A stretch of DNA of 7,541 bases from Nitrospinae bacterium CG22_combo_CG10-13_8_21_14_all_47_10 (GCA_002786505.1 PCTK01000081.1:1-7541), one strand, 5' to 3'. Positions 1 through 6,019 are shown, numbered from the stretch's first letter. The notes: generated by a model from the letters alone, not told the origin. Numbers and translations are program-made.

Positions 1-1433
1 ACCTGGGCTTCATCATAGACCACTTGCCGTTCTTGCGGATTTTTTAACGCAGACCCCAGGGCAATCAGTTCATCGTAACGCGGATGAGACCACCGCAACC
101 GGTTATTGCCGCTGGTTGTGATGAACAGGTTCATGAAGTTGTCGGGATCGGGAAAATCTGCCCCCCATCCCAGTCGAAAAATTTGCGGCGGGTCCAGGTC
201 CAACCTGCTGAGAAAAACTTTCCATTCCTGGCTTTCGAAATCAATATGCACATTCAGGTTTTCTTTCCATTGTGCCTGAATGAATTCCCCGATAAAGCGG
301 TTGAGATCTCCTGTGTTGAAAACTGCGGTCACCTTGGGGAATCCTTTGCCGTTGGGGTACCCCGCCTGCGTCAGCAAAGCCCTTGCCTTTTGCGGATCAA
401 ACTTTGACCCTATGTTTTCGTTGTAACCAAACATGCCTTTGGGAATCCATGATGCGGAGGGCAGTTCCCCTCCTTTCAGGAATCCGGGAAAACGGGACCG
501 GTCAATCGCATGGGCAAATGCCTGCCGGACGAGCACATTATCAAAGGGCGGTTTTTGCACATTAAAACCATAGTAATAACCCCTTAGTTGCGGTTTGTTT
601 CTGTATTCAGGACTGGATTTATAATGAGGAATCGCAACCGGCGGCAATTCGAGATAATCCAGTTCTCCCGTTTCATAAAGGGTCAGGGCGGTGGTGGGTT
701 CCTGAACTACAAAAATACGAATGGCGTCCACAGCGGGTTTGCCTTCGTAGTGACTGGGATTGGCTTTTAACACCATTTTATATTCGTGTTGCCACTCCTC
801 CAGCGTATAGGGTCCGTTGGTCACAATATTTCCCGGCTCTGTCCAGGAGTCACCGTGTCGAGCAATGACATCCTCTCTGGCAGGGAATGTGACCATGAAC
901 GTGGTGATGCTGGGAAAATAAACCACGGGTTTTTTCAAACGGACTTCAAGAATGTCTGGCGCCAGTGCCCGGACCCCGACCTTATTGGGATCAGTAATTT
1001 TCCCCGAATTATATTCGGCGGCATTTTCAATATCGAAAAGGAAATAAGCGTATTGGGCCGCTGTTGCCGGTGCCAGCAATCGTTTCCAGGCATACTCAAA
1101 GTCTGCCGCGATGACCGGTTTTCCGTCACTCCAGGCGGCAGTGTTGCGTAGAAAAAAAGTGATGGTTCTGCCATCCTCTGAGTATTCCCATTTTTTTGCG
1201 ATGGCGGGTTTTGCGTTTAATTCGGAATCGTACTGGGTGAGTCCCTCCATGATGTTGGTAAGGATAGTGAAAGAAACACTATCCGTTGCCAGGGTCCAAT
1301 CCAGGGTAGGAGGCTCATTTTTTATGGACATGCGAAAAACAGATTCATCTGTCGGGAAAGACGGATTACAGCCGGTGAGAATAAAAATTACGGCCAACAA
1401 CCAAAAAGAGAGATCTATGATTTTCGATTTCAT
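1..1433 (-). CDS. oppA: Oligopeptide ABC transporter substrate-binding lipoprotein (OppA/SBP_bac_5 family), 3' end outside the window
   Basis: This frame is open from the ATG at 1433 to the window edge, giving 477 residues. OppA proteins are about 540 long, so roughly 50-70 C-terminal residues are missing. The N-terminus is a lipoprotein signal peptide: basic residues at 2 and 4, a hydrophobic stretch from about 8 to 19, then the lipobox LTGC with the lipidated Cys at 22. The mature part follows E. coli OppA closely: a 'NIMEGLTQYD' block, 'WSDGKPVIAADFEYAWKRLL', 'NIVTNGPYTLEEW', 'PFDNVLVRQAFAHAIDR' and 'GWGADFPDPDNF'. Asp426 in the last block matches the Asp that in OppA anchors the peptide amino group, so a peptide ligand is likely. 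By family, the protein captures peptides in the periplasm and passes them to an Opp/Dpp permease. No permease or ATPase gene is visible; any would lie beyond position 1. The ribosome site is weak (AATAAAG). Family is sure; exact ligand is inferred. Confidence 0.93.
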   Translation of the reverse strand, partial: MKSKIIDLSFWLLAVIFILTGCNPSFPTDESVFRMSIKNEPPTLDWTLATDSVSFTILTNIMEGLTQYDSELNAKPAIAKKWEYSEDGRTITFFLRNTAAWSDGKPVIAADFEYAWKRLLAPATAAQYAYFLFDIENAAEYNSGKITDPNKVGVRALAPDILEVRLKKPVVYFPSITTFMVTFPAREDVIARHGDSWTEPGNIVTNGPYTLEEWQHEYKMVLKANPSHYEGKPAVDAIRIFVVQEPTTALTLYETGELDYLELPPVAIPHYKSSPEYRNKPQLRGYYYGFNVQKPPFDNVLVRQAFAHAIDRSRFPGFLKGGELPSASWIPKGMFGYNENIGSKFDPQKARALLTQAGYPNGKGFPKVTAVFNTGDLNRFIGEFIQAQWKENLNVHIDFESQEWKVFLSRLDLDPPQIFRLGWGADFPDPDNFMNLFITTSGNNRLRWSHPRYDELIALGSALKNPQERQVVYDEAQ

Positions 1434-1471
1434 TTAAAAGTCTTTATTGAGTTTGTCCAAAATTGGCTCGT

Positions 1472-1500
1472 ATTATGAACTAAAATCAGTTTTGCTCCAA
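1472..1500 (-). promoter_or_regulatory. Candidate sigma70-type promoter of the peptide-binding lipoprotein gene
   Basis: On the minus strand, TTGGAG (-35; 1495-1500) is followed after exactly 17 bases by CATAAT (-10; 1472-1477). These match the consensus at 4 and 5 of 6 positions. Transcription would start near 1465 and leave a leader of about 30 bases before the ATG at 1433. Position and spacing are right; no experimental support is available. Confidence 0.5.
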
Positions 1501-1503
1501 AAA

Positions 1504-1549
1504 AACACCTTCCCGTCTTGTAAAAATCGGATCAGGTGTTGATTACAAG
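1504..1549. repeat. Two interleaved 7-bp inverted repeats between divergent promoters
   Basis: AACACCT (1504-1510) is the exact reverse complement of AGGTGTT (1534-1540). CTTGTAA (1517-1523) is the exact reverse complement of TTACAAG (1543-1549). The arms alternate in order a-b-a'-b'. The block fills the space between the minus-strand -35 box ending at 1500 and the plus-strand extended -10 starting at 1552, so it could hold operators for a divergent regulator. As RNA, the order is that of a pseudoknot, but the 2-base third loop makes a classical H-type fold sterically poor. Chance cannot be excluded for 7-bp arms. Confidence 0.4.
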
Positions 1550-1551
1550 CT

Positions 1552-1560
1552 TGATATAAC
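1552..1560 (+). promoter_or_regulatory. Candidate extended -10 promoter for the LRR gene pair
   Basis: The sequence TGATATAAC fits the extended -10 pattern TGnTATAAT with one mismatch. No good -35 box lies 16-18 bases upstream, which is tolerated by extended -10 promoters. Transcription would start near 1567 and give a leader of about 90 bases before the ATG at 1656. A second A/T-rich element (TATAGA, 1621-1626) lies closer to the gene but lacks a -35 box at suitable spacing. Confidence 0.35.
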
Positions 1561-1584
1561 CCCGTAAAATGAGGAATTTCCCGG

Positions 1585-1598
1585 ATTTAGCATTTAGC
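1585..1598 (+). repeat. Tandem 7-bp direct repeat in the LRR leader
   Basis: ATTTAGC occurs twice back to back (1585-1591 and 1592-1598) in the region upstream of the first LRR gene. It could be a slippage product or a binding site; nothing else supports a function. Confidence 0.4.
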
Positions 1599-1655
1599 TC
1601 TTTACTTTTTCCCGCACCTTTATAGAATGGAGTTTTTACCTATTGCGGGGAAGCC

Positions 1656-2315
1656 ATGTCGGACGATATTTCCTATATTAGAAAGTGGATCAAGCGCGGC
1701 TTGAGTAAGGATAAAAAAACCCTCGACTTTTCGAACCGGGGCATCGATAACCAGACCGCGATGGACCTGGCTGAAAACGTGGCGCTCCCTGACATTGAAA
1801 TCCTCTATATTCATACCAACAAAATCAAGGATTTGGGCACGGAAGAACTGGCCCGGTCGGAGTTTTTTGAACCGCTTAAAGAACTCTGGATGTATGAAAA
1901 CCTGATCGGGGATGCCGGTGCCAGGGCACTGGCTGAGTCAGACGCATTGACCCGGTTGCGTTACCTTAGTTTATACACCAACAAAGTTGGCGATGAGGGA
2001 GCCGTGGCTTTGGCAAACTCTAAAACCCTTGCCAGGCTTGAAGTGCTGGACCTTTCGTTTAACCGGATTGGAGACATCGGAGCGGAGGCGCTGGCAAACT
2101 CTACCCATCTTAAAAATTTAAAAGAATTGCATCTTGATGCCAACCGAATTGGTCTCAGAGGAATGCAGGCTTTGGCCGATCTCTCCGGATTGCAAAACCT
2201 GCAGACTTTAAACCTGTCTTATAACCTGATCAATCCCTTGGGGCTGGAACTCTTGAGTGAGTCTAAACGGTTGCGGGAATTGAACACAGTAACAACAGAC
2301 TATATTGGTGAGTGA
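1656..2315 (+). CDS. Leucine-rich-repeat protein, 219 residues, seven ribonuclease-inhibitor-type repeats
   Basis: A short charged N-terminus (residues 1-18, no signal peptide) leads into a 28-residue capping repeat (19-46). Six repeats of exactly 27 residues follow, starting at 47, 74, 101, 128, 155 and 182, then an 11-residue tail ending in Ile-Gly-Glu. The repeat consensus is LxxLxLxxN-(K/R)-(I/V)-GDxGAxALAxSxxL. This is the ribonuclease-inhibitor class of LRR, in which a strand and a helix alternate to form a horseshoe used for protein binding. No membrane segment or enzyme domain is visible, so I infer a cytoplasmic binding scaffold of unknown partner. The start has GGGGAAG at 1647-1653 as a possible ribosome site. 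The gene ends in TGA, and the next LRR gene starts 3 bases later in the same frame, so the two are almost surely cotranscribed and perhaps translationally coupled. Confidence 0.93.
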   Translation: MSDDISYIRKWIKRGLSKDKKTLDFSNRGIDNQTAMDLAENVALPDIEILYIHTNKIKDLGTEELARSEFFEPLKELWMYENLIGDAGARALAESDALTRLRYLSLYTNKVGDEGAVALANSKTLARLEVLDLSFNRIGDIGAEALANSTHLKNLKELHLDANRIGLRGMQALADLSGLQNLQTLNLSYNLINPLGLELLSESKRLRELNTVTTDYIGE

Positions 2316-2318
2316 TTG

Positions 2319-3797
2319 ATGCAACCTAAAAGGAAAGATTTGAATTTCATCCAGACTCTTAATGATAAATTAACACGCAAGGATCCTGTCCTGGATCTCG
2401 CCTATGACCGAATGGGAGATGCGGGAATTGTTTTTTTGTGCCGGAATAAAGATTTGACCCATGTTCAAAAACTGGATTTGAGCTGGAATGAAATCACCGA
2501 TGGAGGATTGGCGGTTCTTGCGGGCACAGCCCCGCTACCCGAGTTGAGACATCTTGTTCTCAATGCCAACCAGATTGGCAATGAAGGGGCCAAAAGTCTG
2601 GCAGTTTCTAAAAATCTTCCAAACCTTGAGACGGTGGAACTGGTCAACAATCAGATTTCCGACTTTGGGGCCTTGAGCCTTGTGAAGTCTCAGTCATTGC
2701 TGAACCTTAGGTTCATTGATTTGGAAATGAATAAGGTCGGGCAAAAAAAAATAACCCGGTTCCCCGATGGTGCCGTGGTTTCCAAACTTCGCCTTCTCAA
2801 CCTTCGGCGAAACCTGGTGGGCGATGAGACCCTTGCCGATTGGGCGCAGGCCGGTGCTTTTGAAAAACTTGTCCAGTTGAACCTGGGTTGGAATCAAATC
2901 ACCAATAAGGGTGCCCGCATTCTTGCTCATTCCCCCACTTTAAATCGCCTGGAAACTCTGGCCCTTGATTCCAATCACATTGCTGATCCTGGAGCCTTGG
3001 ATATTGCCAATTCGAAGCACTTGAATAATCTTGCTCAACTTTACATGCAGGATAATAATTACAGCCAGATCGGAGAAACAGCTCTCAGGGTTATGCGGGC
3101 GCGAATTTTGGTTGAGAAGAAAAGAACCGAAAATCACCTCAACCTTAATGAGCAAAGGCTGGATAACAAGGACCTGGCTGGTTTGTCAAAATATGAAAAG
3201 TTGGAAGAGATGGTTTCTCTTTCACTGAGGAACAACCATTTTGACTACCACGGAGTTCAGGATCTTGCCAATTCCAAATACCTCAAAAACCTGAAGTCTC
3301 TGAACTTGATGAGCAATGCAGTGGGGGACAAAGGCCTTCTCCTGCTGGCGGAATCGGCGCACCTGTCTCAACTGGAAAGTTTGAATCTGGAATATGCGGG
3401 GATCACCGCATTGGGCATCCTTGCCCTTTCCCACTCGCCGCATATAAATCAACTGAAAGAGCTCAACTTAAGCGGCAACAATCTGGGAGAAAAAGGCCTG
3501 CGTATTTTAGCGAGTTCTGGAAACTTCAAAAACCTGGTGAAACTGAGAGTCTCCGGGGTTCCTATGGGGGATTCTGGATTTCAGGCCTTGGTCCAGTCCA
3601 ACAATTTAAGCCAACTGGAAGAATTGGAAGCCATGGGTAACACCATCACCCGGGCAAGTCTGGATTCCCTTGCCAACTCCTCCAAATTGCCGCAGTTAAA
3701 AAAGCTGGACTTGCGCCGCAATAAACTCAAGGAATTGGATCTTATATTCCTGGCCGATTCTCCAGAGTTTCATGCATTAGAAGCACTAAGGTTTTAG
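2319..3797 (+). CDS. Leucine-rich-repeat protein, 492 residues, two LRR arrays joined by a basic hinge
   Basis: A basic N-terminal segment (1-21) leads into a first array: a capping repeat (22-48) and 27-residue repeats starting at 49, 76, 103, 130, 157, 184 and 211. A ninth repeat beginning at 238 runs into a charged hinge (about 251-272, rich in Arg, Lys and Glu) and a new capping repeat (about 273-297). A second array has repeats at 298, 325, 352, 379, 406, 433 and 460, ending with six residues. Repeats at 130 and 157 keep the strand part (LxxLxLxxN) but lose the GDxGAxALA helix pattern. There is no signal peptide, membrane segment or catalytic domain. I chose the ATG at 2319; a TTG at 2316 is also in frame, directly after the TGA of the upstream gene. 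GGTGAG at 2307-2312, inside the end of the upstream gene, is a weak ribosome site. Function unknown; probably a protein-binding partner or extension of the upstream LRR protein. Confidence 0.93.
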   Translation: MQPKRKDLNFIQTLNDKLTRKDPVLDLAYDRMGDAGIVFLCRNKDLTHVQKLDLSWNEITDGGLAVLAGTAPLPELRHLVLNANQIGNEGAKSLAVSKNLPNLETVELVNNQISDFGALSLVKSQSLLNLRFIDLEMNKVGQKKITRFPDGAVVSKLRLLNLRRNLVGDETLADWAQAGAFEKLVQLNLGWNQITNKGARILAHSPTLNRLETLALDSNHIADPGALDIANSKHLNNLAQLYMQDNNYSQIGETALRVMRARILVEKKRTENHLNLNEQRLDNKDLAGLSKYEKLEEMVSLSLRNNHFDYHGVQDLANSKYLKNLKSLNLMSNAVGDKGLLLLAESAHLSQLESLNLEYAGITALGILALSHSPHINQLKELNLSGNNLGEKGLRILASSGNFKNLVKLRVSGVPMGDSGFQALVQSNNLSQLEELEAMGNTITRASLDSLANSSKLPQLKKLDLRRNKLKELDLIFLADSPEFHALEALRF

Positions 3798-3801
3798 TGT
3801 T

Positions 3802-3821
3802 GCCTGCTTTTACAGGCGGGC
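3802..3821. terminator. Weak hairpin between convergent genes, possible terminator
   Basis: GCCTG (3802-3806) pairs with CAGGC (3813-3817) around a 6-base loop. An alternative pairing is GCCTGC (3802-3807) with GCGGGC (3816-3821) including one G-U pair. It sits in the 50-base gap between the stops of the LRR gene and the convergent DHH gene. Neither strand shows a clear T-run after the stem, so intrinsic termination is doubtful. Confidence 0.25.
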
Positions 3822-3847
3822 TTATGTAGTTATTCGTCGAGGTTCTT

Positions 3848-5062
3848 TCAGTTCGTTTGAATAGCACTGTTGTAAAAATCAAATATACTGTCGAGCTTTG
3901 CCAGCAGTTCTTTTTCTTCAATCCGGTGGACACGGAAGGATACGGCTCCGGCATGCCCCCCTCCTCCCATATAATGTTCGCCAAACAACTCCTTGATTTT
4001 GTCTTCGGCTGTGCGCAGATCCACGCCGGAAAAATTTACAGATCTGCGGATTTTGATATAAACGCAGTCGTGCCCCTCAGCATTTGTGCCTTCAAAAATA
4101 ACCAGCCCGGCTTGCCCGGATTTTTCCGGCACTAAATTCAGAAGCAAACCCATGATATCGACAAACCAGTCTGAATCAAACGCCTGGCAGGTTCCATGCA
4201 CTTCCTCGTATGTTGAAGGCAGGAGGTTTAAAAATCCCATACTTCCTTTGCTCTCAATACGCGAGTTCAATAAATTTAAGCAGTTTTCCTGATCTTCTGT
4301 CAGCTTGTTTAAATGATTCAAAATTTGGTTGGGATCCCCAAATTTCGAAATTTTACAATCCTCTTTCCTGGTTTTATTAGCAGAGTCGCGCCAGCGTGTA
4401 ATATTTTTTAACTGCCCTGATAGCCTTTCCATCCAGCGGTCGTAGTCTTCCTTATAATGGATTACTTTGCCGCCGACGGTGTCACCGAGCATTCCTGTTA
4501 TCAACGCCAGAATAATATTGCGTTGGCTGAAGGGGTTGGGTCTTTCCGGATTTTCACCATAAAGCAAATCCAGTATATCCCCTATAATCTCGGTATTGGC
4601 ATTGGCGTTACGGAACAACTTGGTGCCAAATTCGGTCAACTCCTCGCTGTCCGCCCCGAAATGATGGTCAATCTCTATGACGTTGGTTTTTTTCGATAAC
4701 AGGCATTCTAAAATGCAGGAGTAAAATGGAACCAGTTTTGTGTTGGCAGTATCACAAAAAATAACCGTTTCAATTTCATCCTTAACAGCTTCGATTTCTT
4801 CCGGAGTCCTGAGAATGTTGATCAAATTGTATTTGATGATTTTGTCAAAGAAATCCAGATTGTCTCCAAGCGGCTCGGGAATGACCAGAAAAACCCTTTT
4901 GTCCAACTGCCCCAAATAAAGGGAAAGAGATAACATGGATCCCACAGAATCGGGATCAATATCTCCGCTGAACAAAAAACTGTTGCTTGAGTTTATTAAA
5001 TCAACGGCTTGACTAATGTTGGCTGTCCAAGTAGCCCCGCTGATGGGTTTTTTTTCTTTCAT
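3848..5062 (-). CDS. DHH/DHHA1-family phosphoesterase (NrnA/RecJ-like superfamily), 404 residues
   Basis: The protein carries the ordered DHH motifs: motif I at 34-42 (DIDPDSVGS), motif II with Asp104 (IFCDTAN), the signature Asp-His-His at 132-134, motif IV with Asp194 (GMLGDT), and the DHHA1 substrate-binding motif GGGGHAGA at 366-373. Family members use two metal ions to hydrolyse phosphodiester or phosphomonoester bonds, for example in nanoRNA, 3'-phosphoadenosine phosphate or cyclic dinucleotides; which substrate applies here cannot be told. Two features stand out. Residue 34, usually the metal-binding His of motif I, is Asp (codon GAT). The protein is also about 60-90 residues longer than NrnA, with extra charged sequence roughly between 205 and 285. 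There is no signal peptide or membrane segment, so it should be cytoplasmic. It has its own promoter upstream and converges on the LRR genes. No clear ribosome site precedes the ATG at 5062. Confidence 0.88.
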   Translation of the reverse strand: MKEKKPISGATWTANISQAVDLINSSNSFLFSGDIDPDSVGSMLSLSLYLGQLDKRVFLVIPEPLGDNLDFFDKIIKYNLINILRTPEEIEAVKDEIETVIFCDTANTKLVPFYSCILECLLSKKTNVIEIDHHFGADSEELTEFGTKLFRNANANTEIIGDILDLLYGENPERPNPFSQRNIILALITGMLGDTVGGKVIHYKEDYDRWMERLSGQLKNITRWRDSANKTRKEDCKISKFGDPNQILNHLNKLTEDQENCLNLLNSRIESKGSMGFLNLLPSTYEEVHGTCQAFDSDWFVDIMGLLLNLVPEKSGQAGLVIFEGTNAEGHDCVYIKIRRSVNFSGVDLRTAEDKIKELFGEHYMGGGGHAGAVSFRVHRIEEKELLAKLDSIFDFYNSAIQTN

Positions 5063-5104
5063 TTGGCTTTTAACTAAAAATTATCTTTTAATTGTCAGAG
5101 AAAT

Positions 5105-5134
5105 ATTATAAAGGGTTTCCTGGGAGCTTGACAA
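5105..5134 (-). promoter_or_regulatory. Strong sigma70-type promoter of the DHH phosphoesterase gene
   Basis: On the minus strand, TTGTCA (5129-5134, 5 of 6 consensus bases) is followed after 18 bases by a perfect TATAAT (5105-5110). The start of transcription would be near 5098, giving a leader of about 36 bases. This is the best promoter in the window and implies that the DHH gene is transcribed apart from the zinc-ribbon gene upstream. The rest of the 5063-5225 gap holds no gene that I can see; GGTGCA occurs twice in it (5155-5160 and 5182-5187). Confidence 0.65.
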
Positions 5135-5225
5135 ATAAAATTAATGTTTTCAATGGTGCAGGATCAGCGAGGGAAAAGGAGGGTGCAACAAAAACTGGGG
5201 TTTTCATACATTCGCAGGTAACAGC

Positions 5226-5636
5226 TCAGCCGAACCCAGGGTCGTCATCAAATATTTCGTTATAATCCTCCTGGGGCAAATGTTCCGGTGCGGGACGGCA
5301 CCAATCGAAATCGGGGTCATCATCGACATTGTCCAAGGCCCTTTTTTCGGCTTTGCCCATCCTATCAGCAAAGTCCTTCATGTCTAATTCTGTGAAATCC
5401 CGTCCCCCGCACTGGCATTCTGACTCCCCATCCACAAAGTCCGTCTCTTTTTTGATCAATAAAGCCCTTTGGCATGCATTGCAAATGTGGCCTTGATGGG
5501 TGTTGGCCAAATCATAGGCCAGCAGGTTTTCCCGGCATTGGTTACATATAGCGGGCCTGCCGGGACTGAAATCGGGAATCAGGTTTTCAAGCCCGCAACC
5601 TCCGCATTGTATCAATAAGTCAAAAGGGGGGGGCAT
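5226..5636 (-). CDS. Small double zinc-ribbon protein with acidic C-terminus, function unknown
   Basis: I do not recognise a named family. The 136-residue protein has two four-Cys clusters. The first is Cys11-x2-Cys14 with Cys31-x2-Cys34; the second is Cys52-x2-Cys55 with Cys74-x-Cys76. Both look like zinc ribbons, which bind nucleic acid or protein. The C-terminal third is very acidic and contains DDDPDF (105-110) and DDDPGF (130-135). The start at 5636 is the first ATG after the stop of the upstream gene, 7 bases away, and begins just before the first Cys cluster. The same frame stays open up to 5729, but that extension overlaps the upstream gene and is unlikely to be used. No good ribosome site precedes the ATG, so translation is probably coupled to the upstream ferritin-like gene. 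A run of eight C lies directly after the start codon. Confidence 0.75.
   Translation of the reverse strand: MPPPFDLLIQCGGCGLENLIPDFSPGRPAICNQCRENLLAYDLANTHQGHICNACQRALLIKKETDFVDGESECQCGGRDFTELDMKDFADRMGKAEKRALDNVDDDPDFDWCRPAPEHLPQEDYNEIFDDDPGFG
5626..5633 (-). repeat. Eight-base homopolymer (C on the coding strand) directly after a start codon
   Basis: The zinc-ribbon gene begins ATG followed by eight C and then TTTTG. The run encodes three prolines. A gain or loss of one base would put the gene out of frame at codon 2-4. It may be a slippage-prone switch, an assembly error risk, or chance. Confidence 0.6.
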
Positions 5637-5643
5637 AACGGGG

Positions 5644-6012
5644 TTAAGAGCCTGAGCTATCCGGAAATAGTTTTGACATGTCCCCCATTTTTTCCATAGC
5701 TTCTTCTTTAGACATTTTAGTAATATCAATACCCATTTCTGCTAACGCACCAGAGAAGGGACATTTGCTGGCTGTGCTCTTTGGGGCTTCGCCTTCGGCG
5801 ACCGGGGCGGGTTTTTCTGTCTCAATTTTTCCCGCTTCCGCCATGATGATCCAATGCATGGACTCTATGGTCTGCGTTTTTTCGGCAGTTATTTTTTCAA
5901 TGGATTCTTTAGTCTCAGGATGCTTCACCATAGTGGCGGCCTCCTTGTATTTTTCCAAGGCTTTTTTCTCAAATTCAACGGCTTCTTGCAAAACCGCGGC
6001 AGAATTAGACAT
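5644..6012 (-). CDS. Small ferritin/rubrerythrin-like helical protein
   Basis: The 122-residue protein has two predicted helices (about 3-30 and 33-62), rich in Glu and Lys. The first holds Glu10, Glu13, Glu15 and Glu20; the second carries Glu50-x-x-His53, the ExxH pattern of ferritin-like and rubrerythrin iron sites. Only one helical hairpin is present, so an iron site would have to form between two copies, as in the half-ferritins of encapsulin systems. After a flexible Pro/Ala/Glu stretch (64-80) comes a conserved-looking tail with Cys84-Pro-Phe-Ser-Gly and a Met/Lys/Glu-rich helix. The start at 6012 is set by AGGAGA 7 bases upstream; a TTG further out (6030) overlaps that site and is rejected. 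It is the first gene of a unit with the zinc-ribbon gene 7 bases downstream. Iron binding is inferred from the motif alone; a non-metal helical protein is possible. Confidence 0.7.
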   Translation of the reverse strand: MSNSAAVLQEAVEFEKKALEKYKEAATMVKHPETKESIEKITAEKTQTIESMHWIIMAEAGKIETEKPAPVAEGEAPKSTASKCPFSGALAEMGIDITKMSKEEAMEKMGDMSKLFPDSSGS

Positions 6013-6019
6013 TGTCGGG

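Noticed and set aside
84..1437. Several plus-strand frames (84-407, 786-1151, 1111-1437) at the left end
   Set aside because: All are opposite the peptide-binding lipoprotein gene, which matches OppA along its full visible length. The plus-strand peptides have no recognisable pattern.
1656..3797. LRR genes as a mobile or secreted effector cassette
   Set aside because: There is no signal peptide, secretion signal, F-box-like or ligase domain, and no transposase, terminal repeat or tRNA nearby. Base composition does not obviously differ from the neighbours.
5128..5154. Perfect TTGACA on the plus strand as a promoter
   Set aside because: No acceptable -10 box lies 16-18 bases downstream (CAATGG at best) and no plus-strand gene follows. 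The sequence is mostly the complement of the -35 box of the DHH gene promoter.
5190..5205. AAAAC-TGGG-GTTTT hairpin after the zinc-ribbon gene as a terminator
   Set aside because: The stem is five pairs, four of them A-T, and no T-run continues after it on the minus strand, so it is too weak to call.
5637..5729. Upstream extension of the zinc-ribbon gene to a start at 5729
   Set aside because: The extra 31 residues overlap the coding end of the ferritin-like gene in another frame and have a composition unlike the rest. The ATG at 5636 just after that gene's stop is the simpler start.
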